Positions 1 to 7,166 of a stretch of 10,876 nucleotides of DNA are shown here, piece after piece (within the stretch, counting starts at the first letter, position 1; each line of letters begins with the position of its first letter). The position numbers and the translations under genes were made by a program. Origin of the DNA: Cyclobacteriaceae bacterium (GTDB taxonomy: Bacteria > Bacteroidota > Bacteroidia > Cytophagales > Cyclobacteriaceae). The DNA is taken from contig JANQST010000232.1 of assembly GCA_028279155.1 (NCBI GenBank), forward strand, positions 1-10,876, written 5' to 3'. The notes below the pieces were generated by a model. It saw only the letters and a program-made list of their open reading frames with translations, did not search any database and had not been told where the DNA came from.

Positions 1-1
1 C

Positions 2-1579
2 AAGTACATCTACTTTGTGGCAAATGATACGCTGACTAAGGAAGAAGAAAAGGCAAAAAAGTTGAAGGACGATGTTTACGCGTTAGATGAAAACTACAAG
101 CAACGACATCTATGGAAGGTTTCGGTTGATTCGAAAGAGGAATCCCGAATTACGGAAGGTGAATTCTCCATCATGTCTTATGATGTATCCAGGGATGGAC
201 AAAAAATACTGGTTCATCGTGGTGTAAATCCACTATTTGATTTTTACAAGGAAAGTGAGCTTTGGATTTTGGATGCCAACGGAGAGAACGGACTGCAGTT
301 GACGGATAATATGATAGGAGAAGGAGGCGGTCGTCTTTCTCCAAAGGGAGACAAAGTCTTATTTACAGCTGGCGCAAATCAAGAGTTTGATTCTTACTAC
401 AATGACAATCTCTTTTTGATTTCCTTGAACCAGGAGCCAAAGGCGGTGATACAAACAGCCGATTGGCCTTACGACATTGCTTCTGCTGAATGGTCAGCGG
501 ATGGTAATTCTATTCTTATTCGAGCGAATATGGGCAGTGAAATGCAATTGTGGCAGTACCAATTGTCCAACAAAAAGCTGACTCAACTTACGGATGGAAA
601 TCACAGCATCGCGCAGTGGAATTACCAGCCTCTTGCCGATAAGCACATTATGACCAGGAGCACGATAGAAAATCCAGGGGATATTTTCGCTTATGAAAAA
701 GGTAAGTTGAGACAGGTAACACGCCACTATGATTACATGGCCAGAGAATATCATTTACCAAAGCAAGAAGTTATCTCCTGGAAAGGTGAAGATGGTGTTA
801 CGGTAGAAGGCTTGATCTATTATCCGCATAACTATGAATCAGGTAAACGATACCCGCTTGTAGTACAAACACACGGTGGTCCTGCTTCATCCGATCGATA
901 TGGTTTTTCAAGAAGTTTTACAAGGTACAACCCTGTGCTAACTGGAAAAGGATACGTGGTACTTCAACCCAATTACCGAGGAAGTACAGGTTATGGCGAT
1001 GATTTCCTCCGTGATATGGTTGGTAGTTACTTCAACCAATCACACCTTGACGTAATGAAGGGAGTGGATCATTTAATCGAACAGGGAATTGCGGATTCGG
1101 ACAGAATGGTGAAAATGGGATGGAGTGCCGGAGGTCATATGACCAACAAGATCATCACTTTTACGGATCGCTTCAAAGCTGCCTCTTCAGGAGCAGGAGC
1201 TGTTAACTGGATTGGCATGTATGCCCAAAGTGACATTCGAACCTACAGAACTCCATGGTTTGGTGGTTCGCCCTGGCAAAAAGATGCTCCAATTGATGTG
1301 TATTGGAATAACTCGCCATTAAAGGACATTAGCAATGTGACCACACCAACGCTTGTTGTCGTTGGAGAAAGTGACCCAAGGGTTCCATTACCTCAATCTG
1401 TGGAGTTATATCGCGCGTTGAGAAGCCTGGGTGTTCCTACTCATTTGTACGTAGCTCCTCGCGAGCCACATGGCTGGAGGGAACTTCGTCACCGGTTGTA
1501 CAAGATCAACGTCGAACTTGATTGGTTTGCCAAGTATGCCCTCGATGAGGAATATGAATGGGAAAAAGTGGAAGATTAA
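2..1579 (+). CDS. S9 family peptidase (prolyl oligopeptidase / acylaminoacyl-peptidase type), 5' truncated
   Basis: Serine peptidase expected to cleave short peptides. The frame is open from base 2 with no start, so the gene begins upstream. A GTG at 17 is in frame, but the five codons before it (KYIYF) read as normal protein, so it is probably not the start. Numbered from that GTG, residues 1 to about 240 are a beta-propeller-like region with repeated WD40/PD40-type blades (for example SRDGQKILV, SPKGDKVLF, SADGNSILI). Residues about 260-510 are the alpha/beta hydrolase domain. It has an HGGP oxyanion motif (286-289), nucleophile Ser370 in GWSAGG, Asp453 in GESDPRVP and His485 in EPHGW, so the triad is complete. 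Family members are commonly 630-700 residues, so roughly 120-180 residues are missing. A signal peptide would lie in the missing part, so periplasmic location is an inference. The gene converges on the transporter gene 19 bases away, with no clear terminator hairpin between them. Confidence 0.93.
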   Translation, partial: KYIYFVANDTLTKEEEKAKKLKDDVYALDENYKQRHLWKVSVDSKEESRITEGEFSIMSYDVSRDGQKILVHRGVNPLFDFYKESELWILDANGENGLQLTDNMIGEGGGRLSPKGDKVLFTAGANQEFDSYYNDNLFLISLNQEPKAVIQTADWPYDIASAEWSADGNSILIRANMGSEMQLWQYQLSNKKLTQLTDGNHSIAQWNYQPLADKHIMTRSTIENPGDIFAYEKGKLRQVTRHYDYMAREYHLPKQEVISWKGEDGVTVEGLIYYPHNYESGKRYPLVVQTHGGPASSDRYGFSRSFTRYNPVLTGKGYVVLQPNYRGSTGYGDDFLRDMVGSYFNQSHLDVMKGVDHLIEQGIADSDRMVKMGWSAGGHMTNKIITFTDRFKAASSGAGAVNWIGMYAQSDIRTYRTPWFGGSPWQKDAPIDVYWNNSPLKDISNVTTPTLVVVGESDPRVPLPQSVELYRALRSLGVPTHLYVAPREPHGWRELRHRLYKINVELDWFAKYALDEEYEWEKVED

Positions 1580-1598
1580 TCAGTCACTTTAATATTTC

Positions 1599-2936
1599 TT
1601 AGAACGACTGCAAGAAGATTAGTAAGATCAAAATAGGACAAACTACTTTTAAGAAGATTGGCCAGATCTTATAGAAAAAGCTTTGCTCTATTTCAGGATA
1701 CCCTTCTTTCAGTTCGTTGAGTAGTTTGTCTTTTTTCAGCACCCAGCCTGAGAAGATTGCTATTGCCAATCCAAGGAATGGCTGGCTGTATTCGGTCGTT
1801 ACTGTAACAACGAGACCAAATAGTGCATTGAAATTGAAAACGATGATGAGGCTAACGATCCAGAAAAATCCACCTGTGATCCAGGTTGCTTTTGTTCTCC
1901 CGGTGTTCTGACTGTCTACTACGTACGCGACTACCGGTTCCAACATGGCAATGGAAGAAGTAAGTGCGGCAATACTCATGAGCAGGAAAAAGACAAACGC
2001 TACGACCCAACCGATGGAACCCATTGATTTGAATAAGCCGGGTAAGACCTGGAAGATGAGGTTTGGTCCAGATATCAAATTTCCACTACCATCGAAAATT
2101 TCTGTTCCGAGATTAGCAGCTGCGTACATCGCAGGAATGATCAGCAAGCCAGCTACAAACGCGACACCAATGTCACAAAGGGTAACGAGCCATCCCAACT
2201 TGACCAGGTTGGCATTTTTGTTTGTGTAGGACCCATAGACCAGCATTCCACCTACACCCAGAGAGAGGGAAAAGAAGGCCTGGCCCATGGCACTCGTAAT
2301 GAGCTGCGGGTCAAAAATTTTGTCAAAGTCAGGCAATAAGTAAACCTTGAGTCCTTCTGAAGCGCCATCTAGTGTAAATACATAGATCACCAGGAAAAAG
2401 AACAAAATGAACAGTGTAGGCATGAACCGGGTGGACCATTTTTCTATTCCTTTGTTTACACCACCTGAAACAATAAAGATGGTCAGCAAAAAGAAGATGG
2501 AGGTGAATACGAGGTTGCTCGATTCACTCTGGGAAATCAGCCAGTTAGAAAAAGCATCCATCCCAAGCATACGTCCAATCGGCTCCAGGAAAAATGCAAT
2601 CATTGCACCGGCTATGATGGAATAAAAGCTAAGTATAAAACCAACGGTCACTAACCCAAGTATTCCGATTCCAAAGTATCCTTTACCTCCTCCGAGGGAC
2701 TTGTACGCATCTGGTGGTGCCATGCGCGTGTGTCGACCGATCGTGAATTCAGCCATTAAGACGGGGTAGCCGACAAGGAAGGCAAGTATGATGTAAATAA
2801 GCACGAAGGCAGCTCCTCCATTTCCTGCTGTCTGGGTCGGGAATCCCCAAATATTTCCAAGCCCCACTGCTGATCCGGCAGCAGCCATTACAAATCCGAA
2901 TGAGGTGGTAAACTCACCACGAGAGGAAGATGCCAT
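1599..2936 (-). CDS. Neurotransmitter:sodium symporter (NSS/SNF) family transporter
   Basis: Inner-membrane Na+-coupled importer, most likely for amino acids. At 445 residues it is close to the short bacterial NSS members with about 11 membrane helices. TM1 holds the unwound-helix signature GSAVGLGNIWGFP (21-33), where Ala23 and Asn28 correspond to LeuT Na1 ligands. The next stretch, NGGAAF...YPVLMAEFTIGR (39-68), is the family TM1-TM2 signature. TM6 is GQAFFSLSLGVGG (218-230). TM8 carries TSS (326-328), the LeuT Thr354/Ser355 Na2 site. An Asp in CDIGVAF (255) lies near the TM7 Na1/chloride region and is typical of bacterial members. The substrate cannot be read from sequence. The start is ATG at 2936 and there is no Shine-Dalgarno sequence upstream, which is normal for Bacteroidota. 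It is transcribed in the same direction as the next gene upstream, the alpha/beta hydrolase, across an 84-base gap in which I see no promoter or terminator. Confidence 0.94.
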   Translation of the reverse strand: MASSSRGEFTTSFGFVMAAAGSAVGLGNIWGFPTQTAGNGGAAFVLIYIILAFLVGYPVLMAEFTIGRHTRMAPPDAYKSLGGGKGYFGIGILGLVTVGFILSFYSIIAGAMIAFFLEPIGRMLGMDAFSNWLISQSESSNLVFTSIFFLLTIFIVSGGVNKGIEKWSTRFMPTLFILFFFLVIYVFTLDGASEGLKVYLLPDFDKIFDPQLITSAMGQAFFSLSLGVGGMLVYGSYTNKNANLVKLGWLVTLCDIGVAFVAGLLIIPAMYAAANLGTEIFDGSGNLISGPNLIFQVLPGLFKSMGSIGWVVAFVFFLLMSIAALTSSIAMLEPVVAYVVDSQNTGRTKATWITGGFFWIVSLIIVFNFNALFGLVVTVTTEYSQPFLGLAIAIFSGWVLKKDKLLNELKEGYPEIEQSFFYKIWPIFLKVVCPILILLIFLQSF

Positions 2937-3020
2937 AACGTTCGTTTTTGGTTAGGATGCACAATTTGTGAAAATAAGCTGAAGGGAGCAACTAGATTTT
3001 TTGGATGGATGTTAGAGTGC

Positions 3021-3833
3021 TTATTGTTTGTTTACTTCTTTGATAGTTTTAGATAGGAATTCTTTGGCTTTTAAAACAAACTCATCCTTATTCTCACCTT
3101 CATGTGCTCCGTGAGAGACGTTTGGTAGAATCCAAATATCAGATTTGGTAAGATGTTTCTTTATCCTGGCTACTTCATCGAAATCCATTCCTTCATCATC
3201 GTCACCCATCATTACAAGGACCTCAGGTTTTATTTGTTTAAGCTCACTATCACTTAGGAATACTGTGTAATTCTTGAATTGATCCATCAAAGCCTTAATA
3301 TGATCATCACTTTCATGAGAAGTTTCTAACCATGGGAAATTCTCACGATTTTCATAGGTAAATCCTTTTTGATACTGAGGAAAATCATTCACATCCCACG
3401 TTCCGATAGCACCAATTGTTATCATTGATTCTATAAGTGTTGTGTCAAGTAAAGCAAGTTGGTAAAGAACATCACCTCCGAAACTGAATCCGATCGCTTT
3501 GATCTTGTCAAGTTTCAAGTATTGGATTAAAGCGTTAAGATCCTCTGCGACACTCTTTATCGATAAATCCTCTTTGAAGCGCTCTGACCTTCCATGTCCA
3601 GTCAGATCAATTAAGTAGACTTCATAATCATTTATAAAATCTGATACATAGGGCCTCCAGGCAAAGGATGACAAACTGTATCCATGTAAAAAGATCAGGG
3701 GATAACCTTTTCCATATACTTCGTAGTACATGTTTTTTCCATTAACTAAAACAGACTCTGACTTCTTGGGTATCTGAGAGAAAAGATTAGTTGACAAGAA
3801 AATCAGAATTATAAGAAAGGTATTTTTTTTCAT
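3021..3833 (-). CDS. Exported alpha/beta fold hydrolase
   Basis: Hydrolase of the alpha/beta superfamily; the substrate is unknown. The N-terminus (MKKNTFLIILIFLSTNLFSQ, about 1-20) is a Sec signal peptide with the FSQ end common in Bacteroidota, so the mature enzyme should be periplasmic or released. Visible core: HG oxyanion loop (His50-Gly51), DLTGHGRS strand-loop (76-83), nucleophile elbow GFSFGG with Ser117, acid loop MGDDDEG (Asp213 best placed) and catalytic His241 in NVSHGAHEG. At 270 residues it is a minimal single-domain hydrolase. The start is ATG at 3833, followed by a run of eight A in codons 2-4. There is no Shine-Dalgarno sequence. It is transcribed away from the amidohydrolase gene across a 100-base intergenic region. 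It appears AT-richer than the transporter (33 percent GC in one 60-base sample), which may mean separate acquisition. Esterase, lactonase and haloperoxidase-like roles are all possible. Confidence 0.9.
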   Translation of the reverse strand: MKKNTFLIILIFLSTNLFSQIPKKSESVLVNGKNMYYEVYGKGYPLIFLHGYSLSSFAWRPYVSDFINDYEVYLIDLTGHGRSERFKEDLSIKSVAEDLNALIQYLKLDKIKAIGFSFGGDVLYQLALLDTTLIESMITIGAIGTWDVNDFPQYQKGFTYENRENFPWLETSHESDDHIKALMDQFKNYTVFLSDSELKQIKPEVLVMMGDDDEGMDFDEVARIKKHLTKSDIWILPNVSHGAHEGENKDEFVLKAKEFLSKTIKEVNKQ

Positions 3834-3900
3834 TGGAGGTGAATCTAGTCAATTCGAATCATTGCTGGCTATCGTTGTGCATCTTCCTTTTTTAATTTCC

Positions 3901-3909
3901 TAACTTTAG
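3901..3909 (+). promoter_or_regulatory. Possible -7 promoter element for the amidohydrolase gene
   Basis: TAACTTTAG lies 24 bases before the ATG at 3934 and is close to the Bacteroidota -7 consensus TAnnTTTG. A TTG at 3875-3877 could be the -33 element, but the spacing of 23 is longer than the usual 19-21. Weak, by eye only. Confidence 0.3.
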
Positions 3910-3933
3910 TAAGTTCTACCAAAACAAAAAGCT

Positions 3934-5376
3934 ATGAGAGGAAATGTAAATATTGTTTGGTTCGTAGCAAGCCTGTTTGTGATTTCTTGTGGCAATGAAC
4001 CAACGTACGATCTTGCAATCAACAATGTAAATATTATTGATATTGAGACAGGGGAAATTGCCTCAAATCAAAACATTGGAATTACTGCAAACCGAATATC
4101 CATAATTACTGAAAATACAATTCGAGCATCAAATGAGGTCGATGCAAGAGATCAATTTATTATCCCGGGCTTATATGATATGCATGCCCATATTCTTTAT
4201 TCGAAGCTCCCTCAGAAAGAAAATGGCATTGATTACCCCTGGAGTGAATATTTGAATTTGATGTTGGCAAGTGGGATTACCGGGTACCGGGATATGTGGG
4301 GAGAAATTCCTTTGGCACAGCAGGTAAGAAAAGAATCAAAAGAAGGTAAACGTTTATCCCCAAGGTTCACAATTACAGGAAATTTCATTAGCAATGTTTC
4401 CTGGTTTCCAGGAGGTGTCATTGTCACAGATACCATGGAGGTGAAGCCAAAGGTCGATTCACTCATTAAAATGGGTGTAGAATACCTCAAAGTGTTCAAT
4501 CTTGAGCCAGAAGTATTCAAAGCATTGATGTCATATGCCAAGGAAAGAGAGATAGAAGTGGTTGGACATGTGCCAAGAAAAATGAGAGCTTCTGAAGCAA
4601 GTGTCCTGGGCATGAGATCGTTTGAACATCTCATGGGGGTGGTAGCAGAATGTGCAACAGGATTTGAAGAATTTCATGAACTGGTACAAACCGAGATGGG
4701 CGTGGATATCACGCTATCAAACCATCCACTATTGACAGAATTGGATATTGAAGCTTGTACTTCATTAGCCACGGTATTAAGTGAAAATGAAACCTGGATC
4801 GTTCCAACGATGATATTAGCTGATTCCAAAGTGAAATACATGGATGATTCTGTGGGTCTTTTTCAACGTCCCTATGTGAAGAATCTCACGGAGAGTGATA
4901 TAAAATACATGAAAGGAAGTTTTAATTACTATCACCGCACTTCATCGGAAGAACGCTGGCAGGTATTAAGGGACATGCGGGAGATGCGGTTGAAAGTAAT
5001 CAAACTATTAAACGATAATGGGGTTCAGATTCTAGCAGGAAGTGATTTACCAAACCCGTTGGCTTCACCCGGATACAGCCTCTACGAAGAAGTGAATCTG
5101 TTCAGAGAGGCTGGTCTTTCTCCGCTTGAAGCACTTCAAACTACCACGATCAAACCAGTCAGGTATTTAGGAGCTGAAGATAGTTTAGGTTGTATCAAAA
5201 CAGGATACATAGCTGATTTGGTTTTGTATGACCAAAACCCACTGGGGGAATTAAGCATCGAGAATGTTCAAGCTGTAGTCATGAATGGAAGGTTACTCAA
5301 TCGGTCAGCGCTTGATTCACTAGAGACGTACTCACGTGAACGATTAAAAAATTACATTAAGCCCTATCCGTATTGA
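3934..5376 (+). CDS. Amidohydrolase family lipoprotein (imidazolonepropionase-like)
   Basis: Metal-dependent hydrolase of the amidohydrolase superfamily, probably acting on a cyclic amide, dipeptide or similar C-N substrate outside the cytoplasm. The N-terminus has a lipoprotein signal with lipobox VISC (Cys19). Residues about 26-75 are the small beta-sandwich start (DLAINNVNIIDIETG), followed by FIIPGLYDMHAH, where His84 and His86 are the first metal ligands. Lys186 in EYLKVFN is the expected carbamylated bridging lysine. His212 in VVGHVPR, His232 in SFEHLMG and Asp371 in LAGSDLPNP complete the binuclear site. The C-terminus TGYIADLVLYDQNPL (423-437) returns to the beta-sandwich. At 480 residues it is normal for the family and all ligands are present, so it should be active. 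It is divergent from the alpha/beta hydrolase and convergent with the GrpB gene. The real substrate cannot be told from sequence. Confidence 0.93.
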   Translation: MRGNVNIVWFVASLFVISCGNEPTYDLAINNVNIIDIETGEIASNQNIGITANRISIITENTIRASNEVDARDQFIIPGLYDMHAHILYSKLPQKENGIDYPWSEYLNLMLASGITGYRDMWGEIPLAQQVRKESKEGKRLSPRFTITGNFISNVSWFPGGVIVTDTMEVKPKVDSLIKMGVEYLKVFNLEPEVFKALMSYAKEREIEVVGHVPRKMRASEASVLGMRSFEHLMGVVAECATGFEEFHELVQTEMGVDITLSNHPLLTELDIEACTSLATVLSENETWIVPTMILADSKVKYMDDSVGLFQRPYVKNLTESDIKYMKGSFNYYHRTSSEERWQVLRDMREMRLKVIKLLNDNGVQILAGSDLPNPLASPGYSLYEEVNLFREAGLSPLEALQTTTIKPVRYLGAEDSLGCIKTGYIADLVLYDQNPLGELSIENVQAVVMNGRLLNRSALDSLETYSRERLKNYIKPYPY

Positions 5377-5389
5377 TACTTGCATATAA

Positions 5390-5407
5390 CTCAATTTATC
5401 CATTGAG
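5390..5407. terminator. Small hairpin between two convergent genes, possible weak bidirectional terminator
   Basis: CTCAAT (5390-5395) and ATTGAG (5402-5407) form a perfect 6-bp stem with a 6-base loop, in the 40-base gap between the amidohydrolase stop and the GrpB stop. There is no strong T-run directly after it on either strand, so intrinsic termination is uncertain. Confidence 0.3.
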
Positions 5408-5416
5408 CTCATTGCT

Positions 5417-5995
5417 TTAGTTGTCGCTTTTTTCTTTTTTCACCATATTCATTGTTTCAGCAATAAAGCTGTCTTTAGCGATTCTGTATCCGACTCTGTC
5501 ATGCTTGTATTTAGCTGCTAATTCATTTTTCAATTTCTCATATTCATTGGCCCTTTTAGGATTAGCAATTAGGTAGTCGCGAAAAACAATTTGGTTAAGC
5601 ATCTCGTGTTTAGTAGGACACATATGTACATGAAATACTTGCTCCCTTTCTCCATTTAAGTTGTATCCTTTAACAAATACCATATAGTCAATACCCTTAC
5701 CAGATTGTCGGAAAAAGTGATACTTCAAATCTTGCAGGGCGTCAATGATCTCTTCGTCGAATAGGTTATTCCTAGGAATTTCTATTGAGATATCAATATA
5801 AGATTTGGCCTTGATGTTGGGAATGGATGTGCTTCCAACGTGTTCGATTGCAATTATTTTGTCACCAATCTTTTCATTGATTTGATGTCTTTCTCGTTCA
5901 AATATTATTGTCCAGTTCGGATCAGGGTCTTCTAGTTCAATAGGGAACAGGGTATCCCATTCTTCCTTAGTTAAGTCTTCCAGTCTCTTGTTCAT
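5417..5995 (-). CDS. GrpB family protein (UPF0157, nucleotidyltransferase-like)
   Basis: Member of the GrpB/UPF0157 family, which has a nucleotidyltransferase-type fold. The biochemical role is not firmly known, and in some proteins the domain is fused to dephospho-CoA kinase. Family signature in order: EHVGSTSIPNIKAKSYIDI (51-69), where Gly54-Ser55 and Asp68 match the GS...D pattern of the fold; FHVHM (121-125); and FRDYLIANPKRANEYEKLK (138-156), ending AKDSFIAE (173-180). At 192 residues it is a standard stand-alone member, apparently cytosolic with no signal peptide. The start is ATG at 5995. On its upstream side lie a 159-base gap with a degenerate inverted repeat and, at 6065-6073 on the minus strand, TAACTTTAG, a possible -7 element. 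It is the last of four minus-strand genes, and genes of this family are often found as scattered accessory genes. Confidence 0.92.
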   Translation of the reverse strand: MNKRLEDLTKEEWDTLFPIELEDPDPNWTIIFERERHQINEKIGDKIIAIEHVGSTSIPNIKAKSYIDISIEIPRNNLFDEEIIDALQDLKYHFFRQSGKGIDYMVFVKGYNLNGEREQVFHVHMCPTKHEMLNQIVFRDYLIANPKRANEYEKLKNELAAKYKHDRVGYRIAKDSFIAETMNMVKKEKSDN

Positions 5996-6017
5996 GATAT
6001 TCTTGGCTCTGGCGGGT

Positions 6018-6136
6018 CACTAACGATTAACTAAGTACAGATGGCTTAGCCTTTCAAATTGATTCTAAAGTTATTGTTTTACACTGAAAATTACTTGTAG
6101 ATAAGTACTCCGAGCTTACCCAGTTGTTGGTTACTG
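6018..6136. repeat. Degenerate inverted repeat between GrpB and CPBP genes
   Basis: CACTAACGATTAACT (6018-6032) pairs imperfectly with AGTTGTTGGTTACTG (6122-6136), 11 of 15 positions. On the minus strand the outer ends read CAGTAAC...GTTAGTG, which keep the AAC/GTT cores of the RYYYAAC...GTTRRRY rule but not the outer purine/pyrimidine positions. It lies in the same kind of place as the two stronger palindromes at 7021-7111 and 8367-8476. By itself it could be chance. Two further short signals share this gap: TAAGTAC at 6032-6038, repeated at 6112-6118, and a TAACTTTAG on the minus strand. Confidence 0.35.
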
Positions 6137-6154
6137 TAATTCATTGAGAATTGC

Positions 6155-7000
6155 TCATATCTCAGTTTGATCCTCGAGTTTATCGTTTGTTAAACAAAGT
6201 CTTTCACTAAGGTCTGATAACTTAACTTTTTTAATAGTTAAGAGCCCGGCAATAAACAAAGGAGCTACAACTATCAAAGTGGCAACTGCATTAATAATAG
6301 ATTTCGTTGGCTCAGGGGTTGAAGCCAACTCTTGAATGGAATTTCTTAAGGCAAGTTCATCAAGATTGAACACAAAGTCGATAAGACCATGAATGATTGC
6401 CAAAGGGATTATTCTATTAGTTCGTAAAAGAATAGCGCCAAATGCTGTGCCAATGAAAATAGCATATAGTAGTTGAGAAATTTCAGATGCTGCATATTCA
6501 ATTCTAAAGTTTAGTAGGTGCAACAAACCAAATATTGTTGCCGGAAGAAGAACACTGAGAAATATCGCTGATTTTGTTTTTCTCCTAGTTAGAAGCTCTC
6601 TAATAAATAGTGACTGTAACAGTCCTCGAAATACAAGTTCTTCAGAAAATCCTATTGATAGTGTTGATGCCAGTAATAGTACCCAATCTGAAGCTGAGAC
6701 CCTTGAAAAGTCTATGTCTTTAATCTGTAAAAGCCCTATGAAAATCAGATATGTTGGAATAAGGATTAGATACCAATTGTCTAAGGATGGTTTCTTGGAT
6801 ATTCCAGCTATGTTGCTCAGATCAAGTTTAATTATCACCACAATAGCTATTGCAACAATGACGAAATTCTTAATTATCTCCTCAACGTACTCTGCTTGAT
6901 TTTTGATAAAATCAAAATTTGCGAATACAATTTCTAATGGGAGTGCAGTAATCAAGATATAGATAACTACAACAAGGGAGATTATGAGAAAGTTTTTCAA
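6155..7000 (-). CDS. CPBP family intramembrane glutamic endopeptidase (CAAX-like protease)
   Basis: Polytopic membrane protease of the CPBP/ABI family, relatives of Rce1. Bacterial members process membrane-associated peptides or proteins, and some give immunity to bacteriocins. Motif 1 is FSEELVFRG (118-126), with catalytic Glu120-Glu121 and Arg125. Motif 2 is FGLLHLLNF with His161. Motif 3 is HGLIDF with His204 and Asp208. About eight hydrophobic segments are visible, from 4-22 to 236-256. The start is unusual. The first codon is TTG (7000), directly preceded in frame by TAA, and no methionine occurs anywhere else in the 281 residues, so a TTG or other non-ATG start is forced unless a frameshift lies upstream. 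The gene stands alone, with palindromic gaps on both sides, and is AT-rich (27 and 37 percent GC in two 60-base samples). The substrate is unknown. Confidence 0.9.
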   Translation of the reverse strand: MKNFLIISLVVVIYILITALPLEIVFANFDFIKNQAEYVEEIIKNFVIVAIAIVVIIKLDLSNIAGISKKPSLDNWYLILIPTYLIFIGLLQIKDIDFSRVSASDWVLLLASTLSIGFSEELVFRGLLQSLFIRELLTRRKTKSAIFLSVLLPATIFGLLHLLNFRIEYAASEISQLLYAIFIGTAFGAILLRTNRIIPLAIIHGLIDFVFNLDELALRNSIQELASTPEPTKSIINAVATLIVVAPLFIAGLLTIKKVKLSDLSERLCLTNDKLEDQTEI

Positions 7001-7020
7001 TTAGTGATGAACTTAATTTT

Positions 7021-7111
7021 GTCTAACGTCTCAGCTAAAGTGCATACGTCCACACATAGCTGATGAAAAACTAAGCTAGCAAAGCTGCGAGCCAACCACA
7101 AGACGTTAGAT
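7021..7111. repeat. attC-like inverted repeat between CPBP and beta-lactamase-family genes
   Basis: TCTAACGTCT (7022-7031) and AGACGTTAGA (7101-7110) are perfect 10-bp inverted arms. The outer seven bases are GTCTAAC (7021-7027) and GTTAGAT (7105-7111), which exactly fit the integron attC rule RYYYAAC...GTTRRRY on either strand. Inside are further pairings: TCAGCTA (7031-7037) with TAGCTGA (7057-7063), perfect over 7 bp, or alternatively CAGC (7032-7035) with GCTG (7084-7087), leaving a 13-base bulge. The 91-base length is inside the known attC range. It fills almost the whole gap downstream of the beta-lactamase-family gene. Alternatives are a transcription terminator or a Bacteroidota intergenic palindromic repeat. 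Confidence 0.7.
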
Positions 7112-7166
7112 AAGAAATTACGTTTGAAGATGGTATTTCTGGTTCAAATAGTAGCCAAGGAAGAAG

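Noticed and set aside
1580..1598. Terminator between the converging peptidase and transporter genes
   Set aside because: Only 19 AT-rich bases with no stem.
1717..2625. Three plus-strand reading frames of 64-94 residues
   Set aside because: They are antisense shadows of the NSS transporter gene, with no independent coding signs.
3011..3017. GTTAGAG as another attC-type core
   Set aside because: No partner box or stem nearby. GTTAG-like words are expected by chance many times in a window this size.
4233..4634. 133-residue minus-strand reading frame
   Set aside because: It is antisense to the amidohydrolase, whose catalytic ligands are all in the plus frame.
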